In this document: positions 53,416-63,036 of the stretch, one piece after another
How positions within the stretch are numbered: the first letter of the stretch is position 1
Layout of the letters: each line of letters starts with the position of its first letter
Assembly (NCBI GenBank): GCA_964437365.1
Contig: CAYTGM010000027.1
Location: 7,289 to 71,288, forward strand
Direction: 5' to 3'
DNA: 64,000 bases
DNA from: CAYTGM01 sp964437365
GTDB taxonomy: Bacteria; Sumerlaeota; Sumerlaeia; SLMS01
The notes under the pieces: model-generated
What the model was told of the DNA's origin: nothing
Databases searched by the model: none
Seen by the model: the letters and a program-made list of their open reading frames with translations, nothing else
Made by a program: the position numbers and the translations under genes

Positions 53416-54696
53416 ATGCGTAACGTGCTGACATTGATTCTCGGAGGTGGTCAGGGATCACGACTTTATCCTCTCACCCGCGAACGCGCCAAACCTGCTG
53501 TCCCACTGGCAGGCAAATACCGCCTTATAGATGTCGCGATTTCAAATTGTATCAATAGTGGAATGAAGAAAATCAACGTAATGACTCAGTATCTCTCTGC
53601 TTCATTGAATCGACACATTTCACAAACATATGCATTCGATCAGTTCAGTCAGGGGTTCGTAGATGTCCTGGCTGCGGAACAAACAGCCGAGACTCAGTCC
53701 TGGTTCCAGGGAACTGCCGATGCCGTTCGTAAACACTGGCGAACTCTCGACAACGCTGATTGTGATTTAATTATGATCCTTCCCGGTGATGCGCTCTACC
53801 GAATGGACTATCGTCCGATGATTGAGCAGCACATCGCTACCGGGGCCCAGGTCACTCTTGCCGTCAACACGGTCCCCCAGAAGAATGCACACCACTTTGG
53901 GCTTCTGGAATTAGACGAGTCTGGAGAAATCAGCGCGTTCAAAGAAAAACCGAAAACAAGAGAAGAGCAGAAGGGACTGGAGGCGCCAAAGAAAATCCTC
54001 GAGCGATTCGGCATCGCCGACTCAAGCGACGATATTTTCCTCGCTTCGATGGGTGTCTATCTCTTCAATCGTGATGTTCTCGACGGTTGGCTCATGGATA
54101 CCGAGCATGTCGATTTTGGAAAACAGATTATCCCTGATTCGATCAAGGCGAATAAGGTCTATGGATATATCTTTGATGGCTACTGGGAGGACATCGGAAC
54201 CATTGACGCCTTTTACCAGGCGCACATGGATTTTCTGGCCGAGAACCCTCCTTTTCAGTTCGCAAAAGAAGATCAGCCAATCTATACAAGAGCCCGATTC
54301 CTTCCTTCTACCAGAATCGCTGGTGCCTCACTCGATAAGTCCGTTGTCGCAGATGGATGTCACATCGGACAGGCAAAATTACACAAGTCTGTCATTGGGC
54401 TGCGTGCACGTATAGACGATCACACGACAGTGGAAGATTCAATCGTCATGGGAGCCGATTTCTATCGTGAACCATGTTCACCAGGAACAGAAAGGCACGA
54501 GTCCGTTGAACTCGGAATTGGCAAGTACTGTCATATCAAGAAAGCCATTATTGATAAGAATGTGCGCATCGGAGATCACGTTCATATTCTTAACCCGGAT
54601 AATATCCAGCATGCAGACGGAGAGTTTTACTTTATCCGCGAAGGGATTACGATTATTCCCAAGAATGCTGTGATTCCAGCAAACACGAAGATCTAG
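53416..54696 (+). CDS. glgC: Glucose-1-phosphate adenylyltransferase
   Basis: The protein is 426 residues. It starts with the nucleotidyltransferase motif GGGQGSRLYPLTRERAKPA, followed by KYRLIDVAISNCINSG. ILPGDALYRMDY and the C-terminal left-handed beta-helix (from about residue 290, with VVADGCHIG and IDKNVRIGDH) fit GlgC. The enzyme makes ADP-glucose from ATP and glucose-1-phosphate for glycogen synthesis. No other glg gene is near. AAGGAG lies eight bases before the ATG. Confidence 0.96.
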   Translation: MRNVLTLILGGGQGSRLYPLTRERAKPAVPLAGKYRLIDVAISNCINSGMKKINVMTQYLSASLNRHISQTYAFDQFSQGFVDVLAAEQTAETQSWFQGTADAVRKHWRTLDNADCDLIMILPGDALYRMDYRPMIEQHIATGAQVTLAVNTVPQKNAHHFGLLELDESGEISAFKEKPKTREEQKGLEAPKKILERFGIADSSDDIFLASMGVYLFNRDVLDGWLMDTEHVDFGKQIIPDSIKANKVYGYIFDGYWEDIGTIDAFYQAHMDFLAENPPFQFAKEDQPIYTRARFLPSTRIAGASLDKSVVADGCHIGQAKLHKSVIGLRARIDDHTTVEDSIVMGADFYREPCSPGTERHESVELGIGKYCHIKKAIIDKNVRIGDHVHILNPDNIQHADGEFYFIREGITIIPKNAVIPANTKI

Positions 54697-54724
54697 TTTA
54701 CGGCATAAGGAGGGGAGGGAGTCT

Positions 54725-55741
54725 TTATTTGACTCTCTTCGACATCATATTGGCTGCGGCTTCCAGGATAAAGCGCAGGTCGTCAGGCACACTTTCGATC
54801 GCCTCTGATGCTTCTTTGGCGAGCCGTTCACACTCTACATCGCCTCTTTCGATGGCTCCGGTTTCTTCGAAAAGCGCTATGCACCACTTAACCATGTCGT
54901 CGGACGTTTCTTCTCTGCTTGCATCCAGTATATCGTAAAGCTTTTCCGAATCCTTGCTGGAAGCCTTCTCAAGTGCTGCCGCTACCAGGTAGCTTCTCTT
55001 TCCTTCTCGTATATCATTGCCTATTTCACCTCGCCCTTTTCCAGATGTGAGATCTATAATATCATCTTTGATCTGGAAGAGCGGCCCCAATGCGTGTCCA
55101 TATTTCTGTATTGCAGGAAGGATTGCTCTGTCTCCTTCTACGGCAATAATCCCGCCCAGAACCGGCGCGGCCAGATAGGAACCTGTTTTTTGAGAAACAA
55201 TCTCCTTGTACACAGAAAAGTTAAAGTCGCGGTTCTCACGCGCCGTAATTTCCAGCGATTGCCCGATAAACAGATGTTCCATCGTCTCATTCAAGAGACC
55301 CGTCAGTTCCCAGCGAACATCTCTTGAAATGCTCTCATCAGCGTAAAGACAGTGAAAGACCTTGGCGAGCATATAGTCGCCAATATTGATTCCGTGAGGC
55401 GTGCCATACTTCACCCAGGTAGCATCACGATCGCGCCGCTGATGATCACCATCTTCGATGTCATCATGAACGAGCGCAAAATTGTGGAGGAGCTCAATCG
55501 CAGCCGCAAAGGACAATGCCTTTTCGGGGTTTCCCCCAAGGGCTTCAGCAGAAAGCAAACAAAGTACTGGGCGGATACGCTTGCCGCGAGTTGCCCTGTC
55601 TGGGACGTCCAGTCCCATGGAATAATTCACACCATCATGCAGATTTTTCACGTGATTGAACTGCTGGAGGTAGGCCTCAAGATACGTATCAATGCGCTCA
55701 GCGTACTGTTCAGTTTTTGAGAGAAATTCTTCGCGGTTCAC
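54725..55741 (-). CDS. Polyprenyl diphosphate synthase
   Basis: The protein is 338 residues from GTG at 55741 with AGGA seven bases upstream. The first aspartate-rich motif DDIED (93-97) is followed by a downstream RRD, and the second, DDIID, lies near 227 in FQIKDDIIDLTSG. GKRIRPVL near 53-60 binds the diphosphate. These are trans-prenyl synthases that chain isopentenyl units. Residues ahead of the first motif are medium-sized (FALVHDD), so the product length (FPP, GGPP or longer) cannot be fixed. The DDx2D spacing is the short bacterial kind. Confidence 0.92.
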   Translation of the reverse strand: MNREEFLSKTEQYAERIDTYLEAYLQQFNHVKNLHDGVNYSMGLDVPDRATRGKRIRPVLCLLSAEALGGNPEKALSFAAAIELLHNFALVHDDIEDGDHQRRDRDATWVKYGTPHGINIGDYMLAKVFHCLYADESISRDVRWELTGLLNETMEHLFIGQSLEITARENRDFNFSVYKEIVSQKTGSYLAAPVLGGIIAVEGDRAILPAIQKYGHALGPLFQIKDDIIDLTSGKGRGEIGNDIREGKRSYLVAAALEKASSKDSEKLYDILDASREETSDDMVKWCIALFEETGAIERGDVECERLAKEASEAIESVPDDLRFILEAAANMMSKRVK

Positions 55742-55853
55742 CGTTTATTCCTGAGATTCATAATTAAGGTAGAGTCACACTTCCGGGAGATGTACTCTTT
55801 CAATGGGTGGAGGAGGCAATGCAAGAAAGAGACATTCTTCAAGGATTTGACCA

Positions 55854-57377
55854 ATGAAAGTCGTGTCAGCGGAGCAAATGCGAGAAATCGATCGTCTGTC
55901 GATCGAGGAAAGAGGGATCCCAGGTGGCTACCTGATGGACCTTGCAGGACAGGCGATTGCCCAGGCAGTACTTGAAGTCCCGGAAGTTGAGTCAGCGATT
56001 GTCTTTGCTGGGAAAGGTAACAACGGCGGCGATGGGTTCGTCGCGGCGCGTTACCTTTATGAAAACCTCCACGTGGTACTTGTCTATACTGATGAACCCG
56101 AATCTGGAGACGCCCGGGATGCATGGGATCGCATTCCTGTTTCAGTGAAGAAAATCAACTTTCTTGATTTAGAGAAACCTCTCGAATTTATTCAACAGTT
56201 TGATGTCGTTATCGACGCTCTTCTAGGAACGGGAATCAAGGGGCTGCCACGAGCACCTTTTGATGAGATTATCAAGCTGATCAATAAGGCAAACGTTCCC
56301 GTTATTTCTGCCGATATACCCAGTGGACTGAACGCAGACACGGGAGAGGGAAGACTTGCCATCAAGGCCGCTCGTACCGTCACCATGGGACTCCCTAAAC
56401 TTGGCATGATCAGGGCCCAGGGACCCGACTATACAGGTGAGGTGATTGTTGCACCGCTCAAGTTTCCCACAGATTTACTTGAAAAAGTAAACAGCCCATG
56501 GAACACGCTTTCAGTCTCAGAGCTAGCAGCCTTTCTTCCTGAAAGACCATCAAATGGCCACAAAGGGACGTTTGGCCTGACGCTCATTATGGCAGGTTCA
56601 GACTGGATGCCCGGCTCAGCACTGCTTGCGACGGAAGGGGCCTTAAGGAGCGGAACCGGACTCGTTCGACTTCATGCCGTGAACCGCGTCATCGATGCGG
56701 CAACATCACGCTACCCGGAAATTCTTCATTCTCCTTATTCTCCACCAGGAGGACACCTCCTTCCGCTCAATGATCTTGAGAAGGATCATCTATACGAACG
56801 CTGTAAAGCAGTCTGTTTTGGGCCTGGAGTTACTGAAGAACCTGATGTTGCAAGGCTTCTTCACCAGATCCTCGAGAAGAAGGATACCCCACTCGTGATT
56901 GATGCCGACGGACTCAACCTGCTGGCAAAAGATTCAGGTCTGCAGAATCTGATTCATGAAAAAGTTGTCCTGACTCCTCATCCAGGCGAGGCAGCTCGCC
57001 TTCTCGGGAACAGCGTCGATGATATCCAGCAGGATCGTTTCGCTGCTCTTGAAGAGTTGAGCAAAAAGTTTAACTGTACCATTCTTCTTAAGGGGCATGG
57101 GAGCCTTGTCGCTTCTCCCGACCATATATACTGGCATCTTGGAACGGGAAACTCTGCCCTTGCCCGCGGAGGTTCTGGAGACATCCTTGCCGGTCTGATT
57201 GCGGGCCTGATGGCACAGGGAGTTGCCCCCGTTCGCGCAACCATTTCCGGGGCAATGGTTCACGCCATGGCGGCAGACAAATTGACGGAAAAGCATTCCG
57301 CTCGTGCTGTGAGGGTAACGGAAATTGCAGAAATGATCCCTCACGTATTTCGGCAAATAGAAGAACTCAAGGTTTGA
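55854..57377 (+). CDS. nnr: Bifunctional NAD(P)HX epimerase / ADP-dependent NAD(P)HX dehydratase
   Basis: The protein is 507 residues. The N-terminal epimerase (about 1-215) has GKGNNGGDGFVAARYL, with Asp60, and IPSGLNADTG. The C-terminal ribokinase-like dehydratase (about 225-507) has HKGTFG, LTPHPGEAARLL, ILLKGHGS and GTGNSALARGGSGDILAGLI. Together they repair hydrated NADH and NADPH. Fused forms are common in bacteria (YjeF). The gene ends overlapping the next ATG, so translation is coupled. Confidence 0.96.
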   Translation: MKVVSAEQMREIDRLSIEERGIPGGYLMDLAGQAIAQAVLEVPEVESAIVFAGKGNNGGDGFVAARYLYENLHVVLVYTDEPESGDARDAWDRIPVSVKKINFLDLEKPLEFIQQFDVVIDALLGTGIKGLPRAPFDEIIKLINKANVPVISADIPSGLNADTGEGRLAIKAARTVTMGLPKLGMIRAQGPDYTGEVIVAPLKFPTDLLEKVNSPWNTLSVSELAAFLPERPSNGHKGTFGLTLIMAGSDWMPGSALLATEGALRSGTGLVRLHAVNRVIDAATSRYPEILHSPYSPPGGHLLPLNDLEKDHLYERCKAVCFGPGVTEEPDVARLLHQILEKKDTPLVIDADGLNLLAKDSGLQNLIHEKVVLTPHPGEAARLLGNSVDDIQQDRFAALEELSKKFNCTILLKGHGSLVASPDHIYWHLGTGNSALARGGSGDILAGLIAGLMAQGVAPVRATISGAMVHAMAADKLTEKHSARAVRVTEIAEMIPHVFRQIEELKV

Positions 57378-58423
57378 TGATCTATAAACTACTATCGATC
57401 AATATTTCAGCAGGGGGGATCCCAAAGAACCCTGTTCACTCAGTGCAGGTTCAGGAAGATGCTCTTGAGGGAGATGGAAGGAACCACGATAAGCACGCGA
57501 GGCCATGGCGAGCAGTGTCTATACTTTCCACAGAGGACCTGGACTGGTTTAATGAGAAGGGGTTCGATTTAAAGTCTGGTCAGCTTGGTGAAAACCTTCT
57601 CTTGGAAGGCCCTTCTACAAAGAACCTCGAACCCGGCGATATACTCAGTTTCTCCGGAGGCGTGAAGCTCGAGGTCTCTGAACCCCGTGTTCCCTGTTAT
57701 GTGCTGGATCAGATCGATCCCAATGTTCAAGGTTTTGCATGGGGGCACTGCGGTGTCATGTGCTGGGTACTTGATACCGGGAGCCTGAAAGTTGGTGAAG
57801 AGGTCACGATCACGGGCAACTCGCTCAAGGAGGATGCAAGCCCCTCACTGGATTCTGCAATCATACTCGCCGGAGGAAAAAGTTCCCGCATGGGCTCACC
57901 TAAAGAGGGGGTTCTTCTTACTGACGGTCGCCCCATGATCGAGCATATCATCGAACATCTCAAACCTTGTGTCAGTCAAATATACGTTTCAGGAGCATGT
58001 TCTGGCTATAAGGACCTTGCCCGTTTCGGAATCAAGAAAATTGAGGATCAGGAGCCCGGCAAAGGCCCACTCGGAGGAATTATCTCCGCACTGGAACACG
58101 TCGGTACGGAACAAGTCCTGATTGTTGCCTGTGATCAACCAACTATACAGCCCTATCATTATCGTGCTCTCATTCGAAGAGGTGGAGAGACCGGCGTCTT
58201 TTTTCGCACCGAGTTCGGAGAGAAACTGCATCCCTTCCCAGGCATTTTCTGTCGATCACAGCTCCCTTTGATGAAGTCCGTTCTCGAAAAAGGAAGTGGC
58301 TCTGTCAGAGATTGCATCAAAGAGTTTAAGCCGCGCTGGGTGACGATTCCTGAAGGGTGGAAGTCTGCACTACTCAGCATGAATTCTCCAGAAGACCTGC
58401 CCGCCAGCGTGGAAAAGCGTTGA
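57377..58423 (+). CDS. MOSC domain fused to MobA-type molybdenum cofactor nucleotidyltransferase
   Basis: The protein is 348 residues from ATG at 57377 (a TTG one codon earlier is possible). Residues 1-150 are a MOSC domain with GGIPKNPV, QLGENLLLEG and the conserved Cys107 in RVPCYVL. Residues 160-348 are MobA-like: LAGGKSSRMGSPKEG, EPGKGPLGGI and LIVACDQPT. MobA joins GMP to molybdopterin; MOSC domains bind or deliver the sulfurated cofactor. The fusion points to molybdenum cofactor handling. No moa or moe genes are nearby. It is coupled to the NAD(P)HX repair gene by TGATG. Confidence 0.88.
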   Translation: MIYKLLSINISAGGIPKNPVHSVQVQEDALEGDGRNHDKHARPWRAVSILSTEDLDWFNEKGFDLKSGQLGENLLLEGPSTKNLEPGDILSFSGGVKLEVSEPRVPCYVLDQIDPNVQGFAWGHCGVMCWVLDTGSLKVGEEVTITGNSLKEDASPSLDSAIILAGGKSSRMGSPKEGVLLTDGRPMIEHIIEHLKPCVSQIYVSGACSGYKDLARFGIKKIEDQEPGKGPLGGIISALEHVGTEQVLIVACDQPTIQPYHYRALIRRGGETGVFFRTEFGEKLHPFPGIFCRSQLPLMKSVLEKGSGSVRDCIKEFKPRWVTIPEGWKSALLSMNSPEDLPASVEKR

Positions 58424-58495
58424 GGCCGTGCCAGACTGCAGGCTCCATTGTCTGCCTTACTTAAGCCCTAAAGCATCCCAACATTGAGAGTATCC

Positions 58496-59188
58496 ATGGC
58501 ACCGGTCATCCTTCGAGCAGAGAAAGTCAGCAGAAAATATGTGGATGGTGAGCGTGAGCTGAACGTTCTCCAGGACGTTGACATCAGCATCCACGAGGGC
58601 GAATTTGTCTCGATCATCGGAAAGAGCGGCAGTGGCAAGTCAACGTTGCTTCACATACTGGGTGCTCTAGACCGTCCGACATCAGGGCGAGTAACACTGA
58701 GAGATCGTGATCTTTCCAAGGCAACCGATCGCGTGCTCGCGATCATCCGCAGCGAAGAAGTCGGTTTCGTATACCAGTTCCATCACCTCCTGCCCGAGTT
58801 CACAGCTCTTGAGAATGTTCTGATTCCCGGGATGATTGCTCGAGAAGCCCAGAAAAAGAACGTTGAACGGGCGGAAGAGCTTCTCAAGTTCGTGGGACTT
58901 GAGGAGCGCATGGATCATCGACCCTCAAAGCTTTCCGGCGGTGAACAACAACGCGTTGCGCTTGCACGAGCCCTTCTGAACGACCCTTCCATTGTCGTGG
59001 CGGACGAACCAACGGGAAACCTGGACAATCAAACCAGTGCTGAGGTGATGGAGTTCCTCCTGCGCTCGACACAAGAACGTAAAAAGTCTCTGATCATGGT
59101 GACTCATGATGAAGCGATCGCAAAGAAAGCAGACACTTGCTATCACCTTCAAGCTGGCAGGCTTCAGAAGCTCGGCAGCTCGAAATAG
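58496..59188 (+). CDS. lolD: LolD-like ABC transporter ATP-binding protein
   Basis: The protein is 230 residues from ATG at 58496, with GAGAG five bases upstream; an in-frame TTG at 58484 is less likely. Walker A GKSGSGKST (near 42), Q-loop VYQFHHLLPEFTALENV, signature LSGGEQQR, Walker B IVVADEP and TGNLD are all canonical. VYQFHHLLPEF is typical of LolD, which with LolC/E extracts lipoproteins from the inner membrane. No permease is adjacent. A second related ATPase lies at 46.2 kb. Confidence 0.87.
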   Translation: MAPVILRAEKVSRKYVDGERELNVLQDVDISIHEGEFVSIIGKSGSGKSTLLHILGALDRPTSGRVTLRDRDLSKATDRVLAIIRSEEVGFVYQFHHLLPEFTALENVLIPGMIAREAQKKNVERAEELLKFVGLEERMDHRPSKLSGGEQQRVALARALLNDPSIVVADEPTGNLDNQTSAEVMEFLLRSTQERKKSLIMVTHDEAIAKKADTCYHLQAGRLQKLGSSK

Positions 59189-59363
59189 CCTGACCCCGCG
59201 TCAAATCCTCAAATATTGAGGCGATTTATCAAGAATTTCCAATAGAATACGAATCTGGGCCACTTTCCCTTGAGTCCCCCCACCTGCCACAAGCAGATAG
59301 GTAGCTCGGTTGGAGAAAGCCTGCCTTCCTCCGGCCAAATCTTTATGTGCAGGAGCTTCATCC

Positions 59364-61628
59364 TTGGAGGCATCACTCGAAGATCTTCAGGAACGAATCC
59401 TAACGGATATCAACAACAAAAAGTGGAATCAAGTTGATGAATTGTGGGCGGAAGTTATTGAATTCGCACCTCTTCCCCTCGAATTCCATCAGCCGATTAT
59501 CGATAAACTGTTGAGAAAACAGCAACCGCAACACTTCACCGACCTCTACACACTGTATGTCGATGATCTCCTTGAAAAAGAGGAAGGTGAGGCGGCACAG
59601 GAAGTTGTCGAATACATTCTCGCGAAAAGCGACGACGAGGAATTCGTTCGCCCTCGTCTGCTTAAAATCGTCGATATGCTGCATAAGTCAGTACTCGGTG
59701 ACCTTTATGACAGCTTTATGCAACGCTCTGGTCTCGATGAAGAAGCGACCAAGCTCAAAAAATCCTACCAGTCTTTCAAAGATCTGATGGGAGCTACAAA
59801 GGGCGAAGTCTTCAAGCACGCCAAGTGGGGCGTCGGTGTTGTGCGAGAGCTCGACATTAATGCCGGCAGTGTCATTATCGACTTTCCCATGAAACCAAAC
59901 CAGAAGATGACCCTCGAAGGTGTACGCAATTATTTGCAGCCTATTCCTCAGGACCATCTCCTCGCGCGCATCGCAAAGCACGGGGAAGAGCTGAAGGATG
60001 ACGCTAAGAATGATCCCGTCAGTATCCTTAAACTATCTTTGAACAGTTATGGCGGACGTGTGAAAGTCTCTGACATGAAAAAGGTTCTCACCACGCGCTT
60101 CCTGTCGGACAACGAATATAAATCTTTCTGGAATAACGCTCGCAAAGCTATCAAGATTGACCCCTGGATCGAGCAGGTTGGCTCTGGCGTTCACAGTCAG
60201 CTTGTACTTAGAGAAACCCCTCGCTCTTTCTTCGACGAGATCATCCAGAAACTTGCAACCGCCAGCAATGCAATCGAGCGCCGTGAAGTCCTTCGCGACG
60301 TAAGGCGACACGGAACTGATGCAGAGATGACCCAGGATGACCGTGAGGCTCTCTACCATCTATACGTTAAGCCCGTTACCGATGGCGCTATTAAAGAAGA
60401 GGCAGAACTCTTTCACCATGGTATTCTCTTTCTCGAGTACAATGATCTCTTCGAGAATAAAGAGAACCCCGTCGATGTTGAAGCACTCCTCACGGAAGAA
60501 AAAGCTATCGACCTGATCGGTGGGCTGACTCTTCCCGATTCTCGTCGTCTCGCACTTGAAAAAACGATGCACAAGCTTCCCGAGGCGTGGCCACATATTT
60601 TTGCCGAGGTAACAATTACTCTCGATCCACGAACCGTCTCCTGGATGGAGAAGGAAATGTCCAACATCGGTGCTGAGAACGAGCGCCAGGCGGCGCTTGA
60701 ATCAATCTTCGCCAAGCCAGATCACAACCCTGACCTTTTCGTCTGGGCAGCGAAGAACGTTCTCAACGGAACATTCAAGCAGATCGGTGAGAGCCTGCCA
60801 CCAATGATGATCTGCGAGGAACTTCTATCTCTCCTCTCTGAGCTTGAAGAAAGCTTCGAAGCCAGCGATCCTAAAGTCGCCGCTGCTGCAAAAGCTGCTG
60901 CCGTCAAGGTTCGTACAGTCTTCTCAGAAGGAAACAGTAAGCTCTTTAAGGCTGCTGTAAAGACATCCAATATCGAAGAAGCACGCAAGATTCTGCAGAT
61001 GGTTCGTCTACACAACGCCATCTCTCACCAGATGAAGCGTACTCTTGAAGACATCCTGGTTGATGCGCATATCGAGCTTCGTAAGACCTCTCGTCTTGAA
61101 GAAGAGGAAGAAAAGCTCAAGCCATCACATCACTATACAACAAGAGATTCTCTCGACTCCAAGCGTCAGGAACTCTCTCATCTTCTTTCTATCGAAATTC
61201 CTGGTATGGCTCCGGTCATCGAAGCCGCTCGCGAACTCGGCGACTTGAAAGAGAACGCCGAGTATCATGCAGCCAAAGATCGTCAGAAGCTTCTGATGCA
61301 GCAGGCTGCCGAGCTTGAAGACCTCATCGCCCGAGCACGTGTCGTGGAAGAACGCGAAGTGACACCAGAGACCTCACGCTTCGGTACTCAGGTTAAACTC
61401 AGGAAAGTTGAAACCGGTGAGGAAAGCGCCTATACACTCATGGGTATGTGGGAAGCTGACCTGCGCCAGAATATCATCTCTTATCTGACTCCTTTCGGTT
61501 CCCAGCTCCTGGACCGTAAAGTGGGTGAGGTGTTTGCCGTGAACTCTCAGGACGGGACTCAAACCGATTACGAAGTTCTGGATATCAGTAAAGCACCTCA
61601 ATTATCCTCTGTCGGAGACAGTTCTTGA
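59364..61628 (+). CDS. greA: Long GreA-type transcription elongation factor
   Basis: The protein is 754 residues from TTG at 59364, with AGGAG eight bases upstream; an open frame 18 codons longer lacks such a site. The last 150 residues are GreA: a coiled-coil N-terminal domain with ELGDLKENAEYHAAKDRQ, where Asp and Glu are the residues that assist RNA cleavage by polymerase, then a C-terminal domain with FGTQVKLRK, LMGMWEAD and LDRKVGEVF. The first 600 residues are helix-rich with no enzymatic motif; a short beta part near residue 155 (HAKWGVGVVREL) is KOW/Tudor-like. Chlamydiae have GreA of about 715 residues with a comparable extension. Its stop overlaps the next start. Confidence 0.9.
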   Translation: MEASLEDLQERILTDINNKKWNQVDELWAEVIEFAPLPLEFHQPIIDKLLRKQQPQHFTDLYTLYVDDLLEKEEGEAAQEVVEYILAKSDDEEFVRPRLLKIVDMLHKSVLGDLYDSFMQRSGLDEEATKLKKSYQSFKDLMGATKGEVFKHAKWGVGVVRELDINAGSVIIDFPMKPNQKMTLEGVRNYLQPIPQDHLLARIAKHGEELKDDAKNDPVSILKLSLNSYGGRVKVSDMKKVLTTRFLSDNEYKSFWNNARKAIKIDPWIEQVGSGVHSQLVLRETPRSFFDEIIQKLATASNAIERREVLRDVRRHGTDAEMTQDDREALYHLYVKPVTDGAIKEEAELFHHGILFLEYNDLFENKENPVDVEALLTEEKAIDLIGGLTLPDSRRLALEKTMHKLPEAWPHIFAEVTITLDPRTVSWMEKEMSNIGAENERQAALESIFAKPDHNPDLFVWAAKNVLNGTFKQIGESLPPMMICEELLSLLSELEESFEASDPKVAAAAKAAAVKVRTVFSEGNSKLFKAAVKTSNIEEARKILQMVRLHNAISHQMKRTLEDILVDAHIELRKTSRLEEEEEKLKPSHHYTTRDSLDSKRQELSHLLSIEIPGMAPVIEAARELGDLKENAEYHAAKDRQKLLMQQAAELEDLIARARVVEEREVTPETSRFGTQVKLRKVETGEESAYTLMGMWEADLRQNIISYLTPFGSQLLDRKVGEVFAVNSQDGTQTDYEVLDISKAPQLSSVGDSS

Positions 61629-62035
61629 GTTCGTCTGACCGACGAAAAAAAACGCTCGATCAAAAAGACCGCCGCAAACGAATCCGTAGTGGCGACATTG
61701 TCATCCTTGTCATTGTCGCCGGCCTTGTGGCGGTCTTCTACAATTTTACCGTCGATGAAATCTTTAATATCCTCTACAGTCCGCAGACGGGTCTTATCGT
61801 TCTGATCATTATCGTTCAGTTTATCTGGCTCAAGAGCGGCGACCGCACACGCGTCTATCGCATCGAAATACAAAAGCTTCGCGATCAAAGACGCCAGGAT
61901 GAAGATTTTTTGCGCAAAGCCAAAGAAATTGTCGAAGTTGCCATTGATTATCCCAACGGGGAGGCCGATGGTCGTCCTGGAGACTGGCAGCGCAAAGCTA
62001 AAGACCTACAGAGAAACCTCGAGGAAAGACTCTAA
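61625..62035 (+). CDS. Small membrane protein with coiled-coil tail
   Basis: The protein is 136 residues from TTG overlapping the greA stop (TTGA). A basic start (DRRKKTLDQKDRRKRIRSGD) precedes two hydrophobic helices (about 25-40 and 55-68). A charged coiled-coil region (YRIEIQKLRDQRRQDEDF) follows and the end is basic. No family is recognised. Coupling to greA and closeness to mscS suggest one operon. Confidence 0.72.
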   Translation: MSSSDRRKKTLDQKDRRKRIRSGDIVILVIVAGLVAVFYNFTVDEIFNILYSPQTGLIVLIIIVQFIWLKSGDRTRVYRIEIQKLRDQRRQDEDFLRKAKEIVEVAIDYPNGEADGRPGDWQRKAKDLQRNLEERL

Positions 62036-62073
62036 ACGTCCCGGCGAATCCTTCGACTGACCAACCCTGACAG

Positions 62074-63036
62074 ATGGCTGCTGAAACCCCTGAAAATCCT
62101 TCCACACTGGCTGAACATCCCCTCGTTGAGATGGTCATGCAGGTTCTGGAAACTCGCATCCAGATCTCTGAAGGCATCGTCTTAACACCCGCCAACATTT
62201 TACTCTCGATCTTTATCCTGATAATCTTTCAGGCTTTCAGTAAGATCTTCAAACGCTTCCTGCAAAACAAGGTGCTTCATCGATTCAAGCTCCAGGAATC
62301 AAGCGAGTTTCTAATCCTTAAGATCGCTCAATACGGCGTTATGGTCGTTGGGATCTGGATCGTGCTGAACGTGATCGGCTTCAACCTGGCCAGCCTTACC
62401 GTCATTCTTGGTTTTCTTTCTGTCGGTATCGGCTTCGGACTTCAGAACCTCACCTCCAATTTCGTTTCAGGAATTATCCTTCTCTTCGAATCTCCTATCA
62501 AGGTGGGCGACTGGGTTGAGTTGGGAGAACTCTCTGGGACAGTCAGAGCAATCAATCTTCGCTCAACGGGAATCGAGACTATCGATGGTGTTTATATCAT
62601 CGTTCCCAATCAGGACCTGATTACGGAAAAAGTAATCAATGGTTCTAAAGGTTCGCCCTACATACGTATACACACTCCCATCGGAGTCTCCTATAGTTCC
62701 GACATGAAAGTCGTCTTCGAGGTTTTGCAGAAAGTAGCTAAAGATCACCCGAAAGTTCGATCTTATCCTTCTCCCGAAGTTCGAATGATCGGGTTTGGTG
62801 ATAGCTCTGTAGACTTCGATATCCTCAGCTGGATCGACCGCCCCGTTGAAAGGTTTAAAGTCAGAGCTGATCTATACAAAGAAGCCTGGTGGGCACTTAA
62901 AGAAGCGGGGATTGAAATTCCTTTCCCACAGAGAGATCTGCATCTCCGAAGCTCCGCAATAGGGAAGCTTGCAGGGGAGCAGGAAGTAGACACATCTGTG
63001 CCAGAGGAACTGGAGGAAAGGAAGCCGTCGCCATGA
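62074..63036 (+). CDS. mscS: Mechanosensitive channel of the MscS family
   Basis: The protein is 320 residues. Three transmembrane helices lie at about 42-60, 85-105 and 110-140. The pore helix TM3 has the glycine/alanine packing pattern GFLSVGIGFGLQNLTSNFVS and is followed by FESPIKVGDWVEL, the start of the beta domain. The cytoplasmic vestibule follows to about 290, and the tail is disordered. MscS channels release solutes on osmotic downshift. The TM3 sequence is nearer MscK/YbdG-type members than E. coli MscS. Its stop overlaps the next ATG. Confidence 0.94.
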   Translation: MAAETPENPSTLAEHPLVEMVMQVLETRIQISEGIVLTPANILLSIFILIIFQAFSKIFKRFLQNKVLHRFKLQESSEFLILKIAQYGVMVVGIWIVLNVIGFNLASLTVILGFLSVGIGFGLQNLTSNFVSGIILLFESPIKVGDWVELGELSGTVRAINLRSTGIETIDGVYIIVPNQDLITEKVINGSKGSPYIRIHTPIGVSYSSDMKVVFEVLQKVAKDHPKVRSYPSPEVRMIGFGDSSVDFDILSWIDRPVERFKVRADLYKEAWWALKEAGIEIPFPQRDLHLRSSAIGKLAGEQEVDTSVPEELEERKPSP

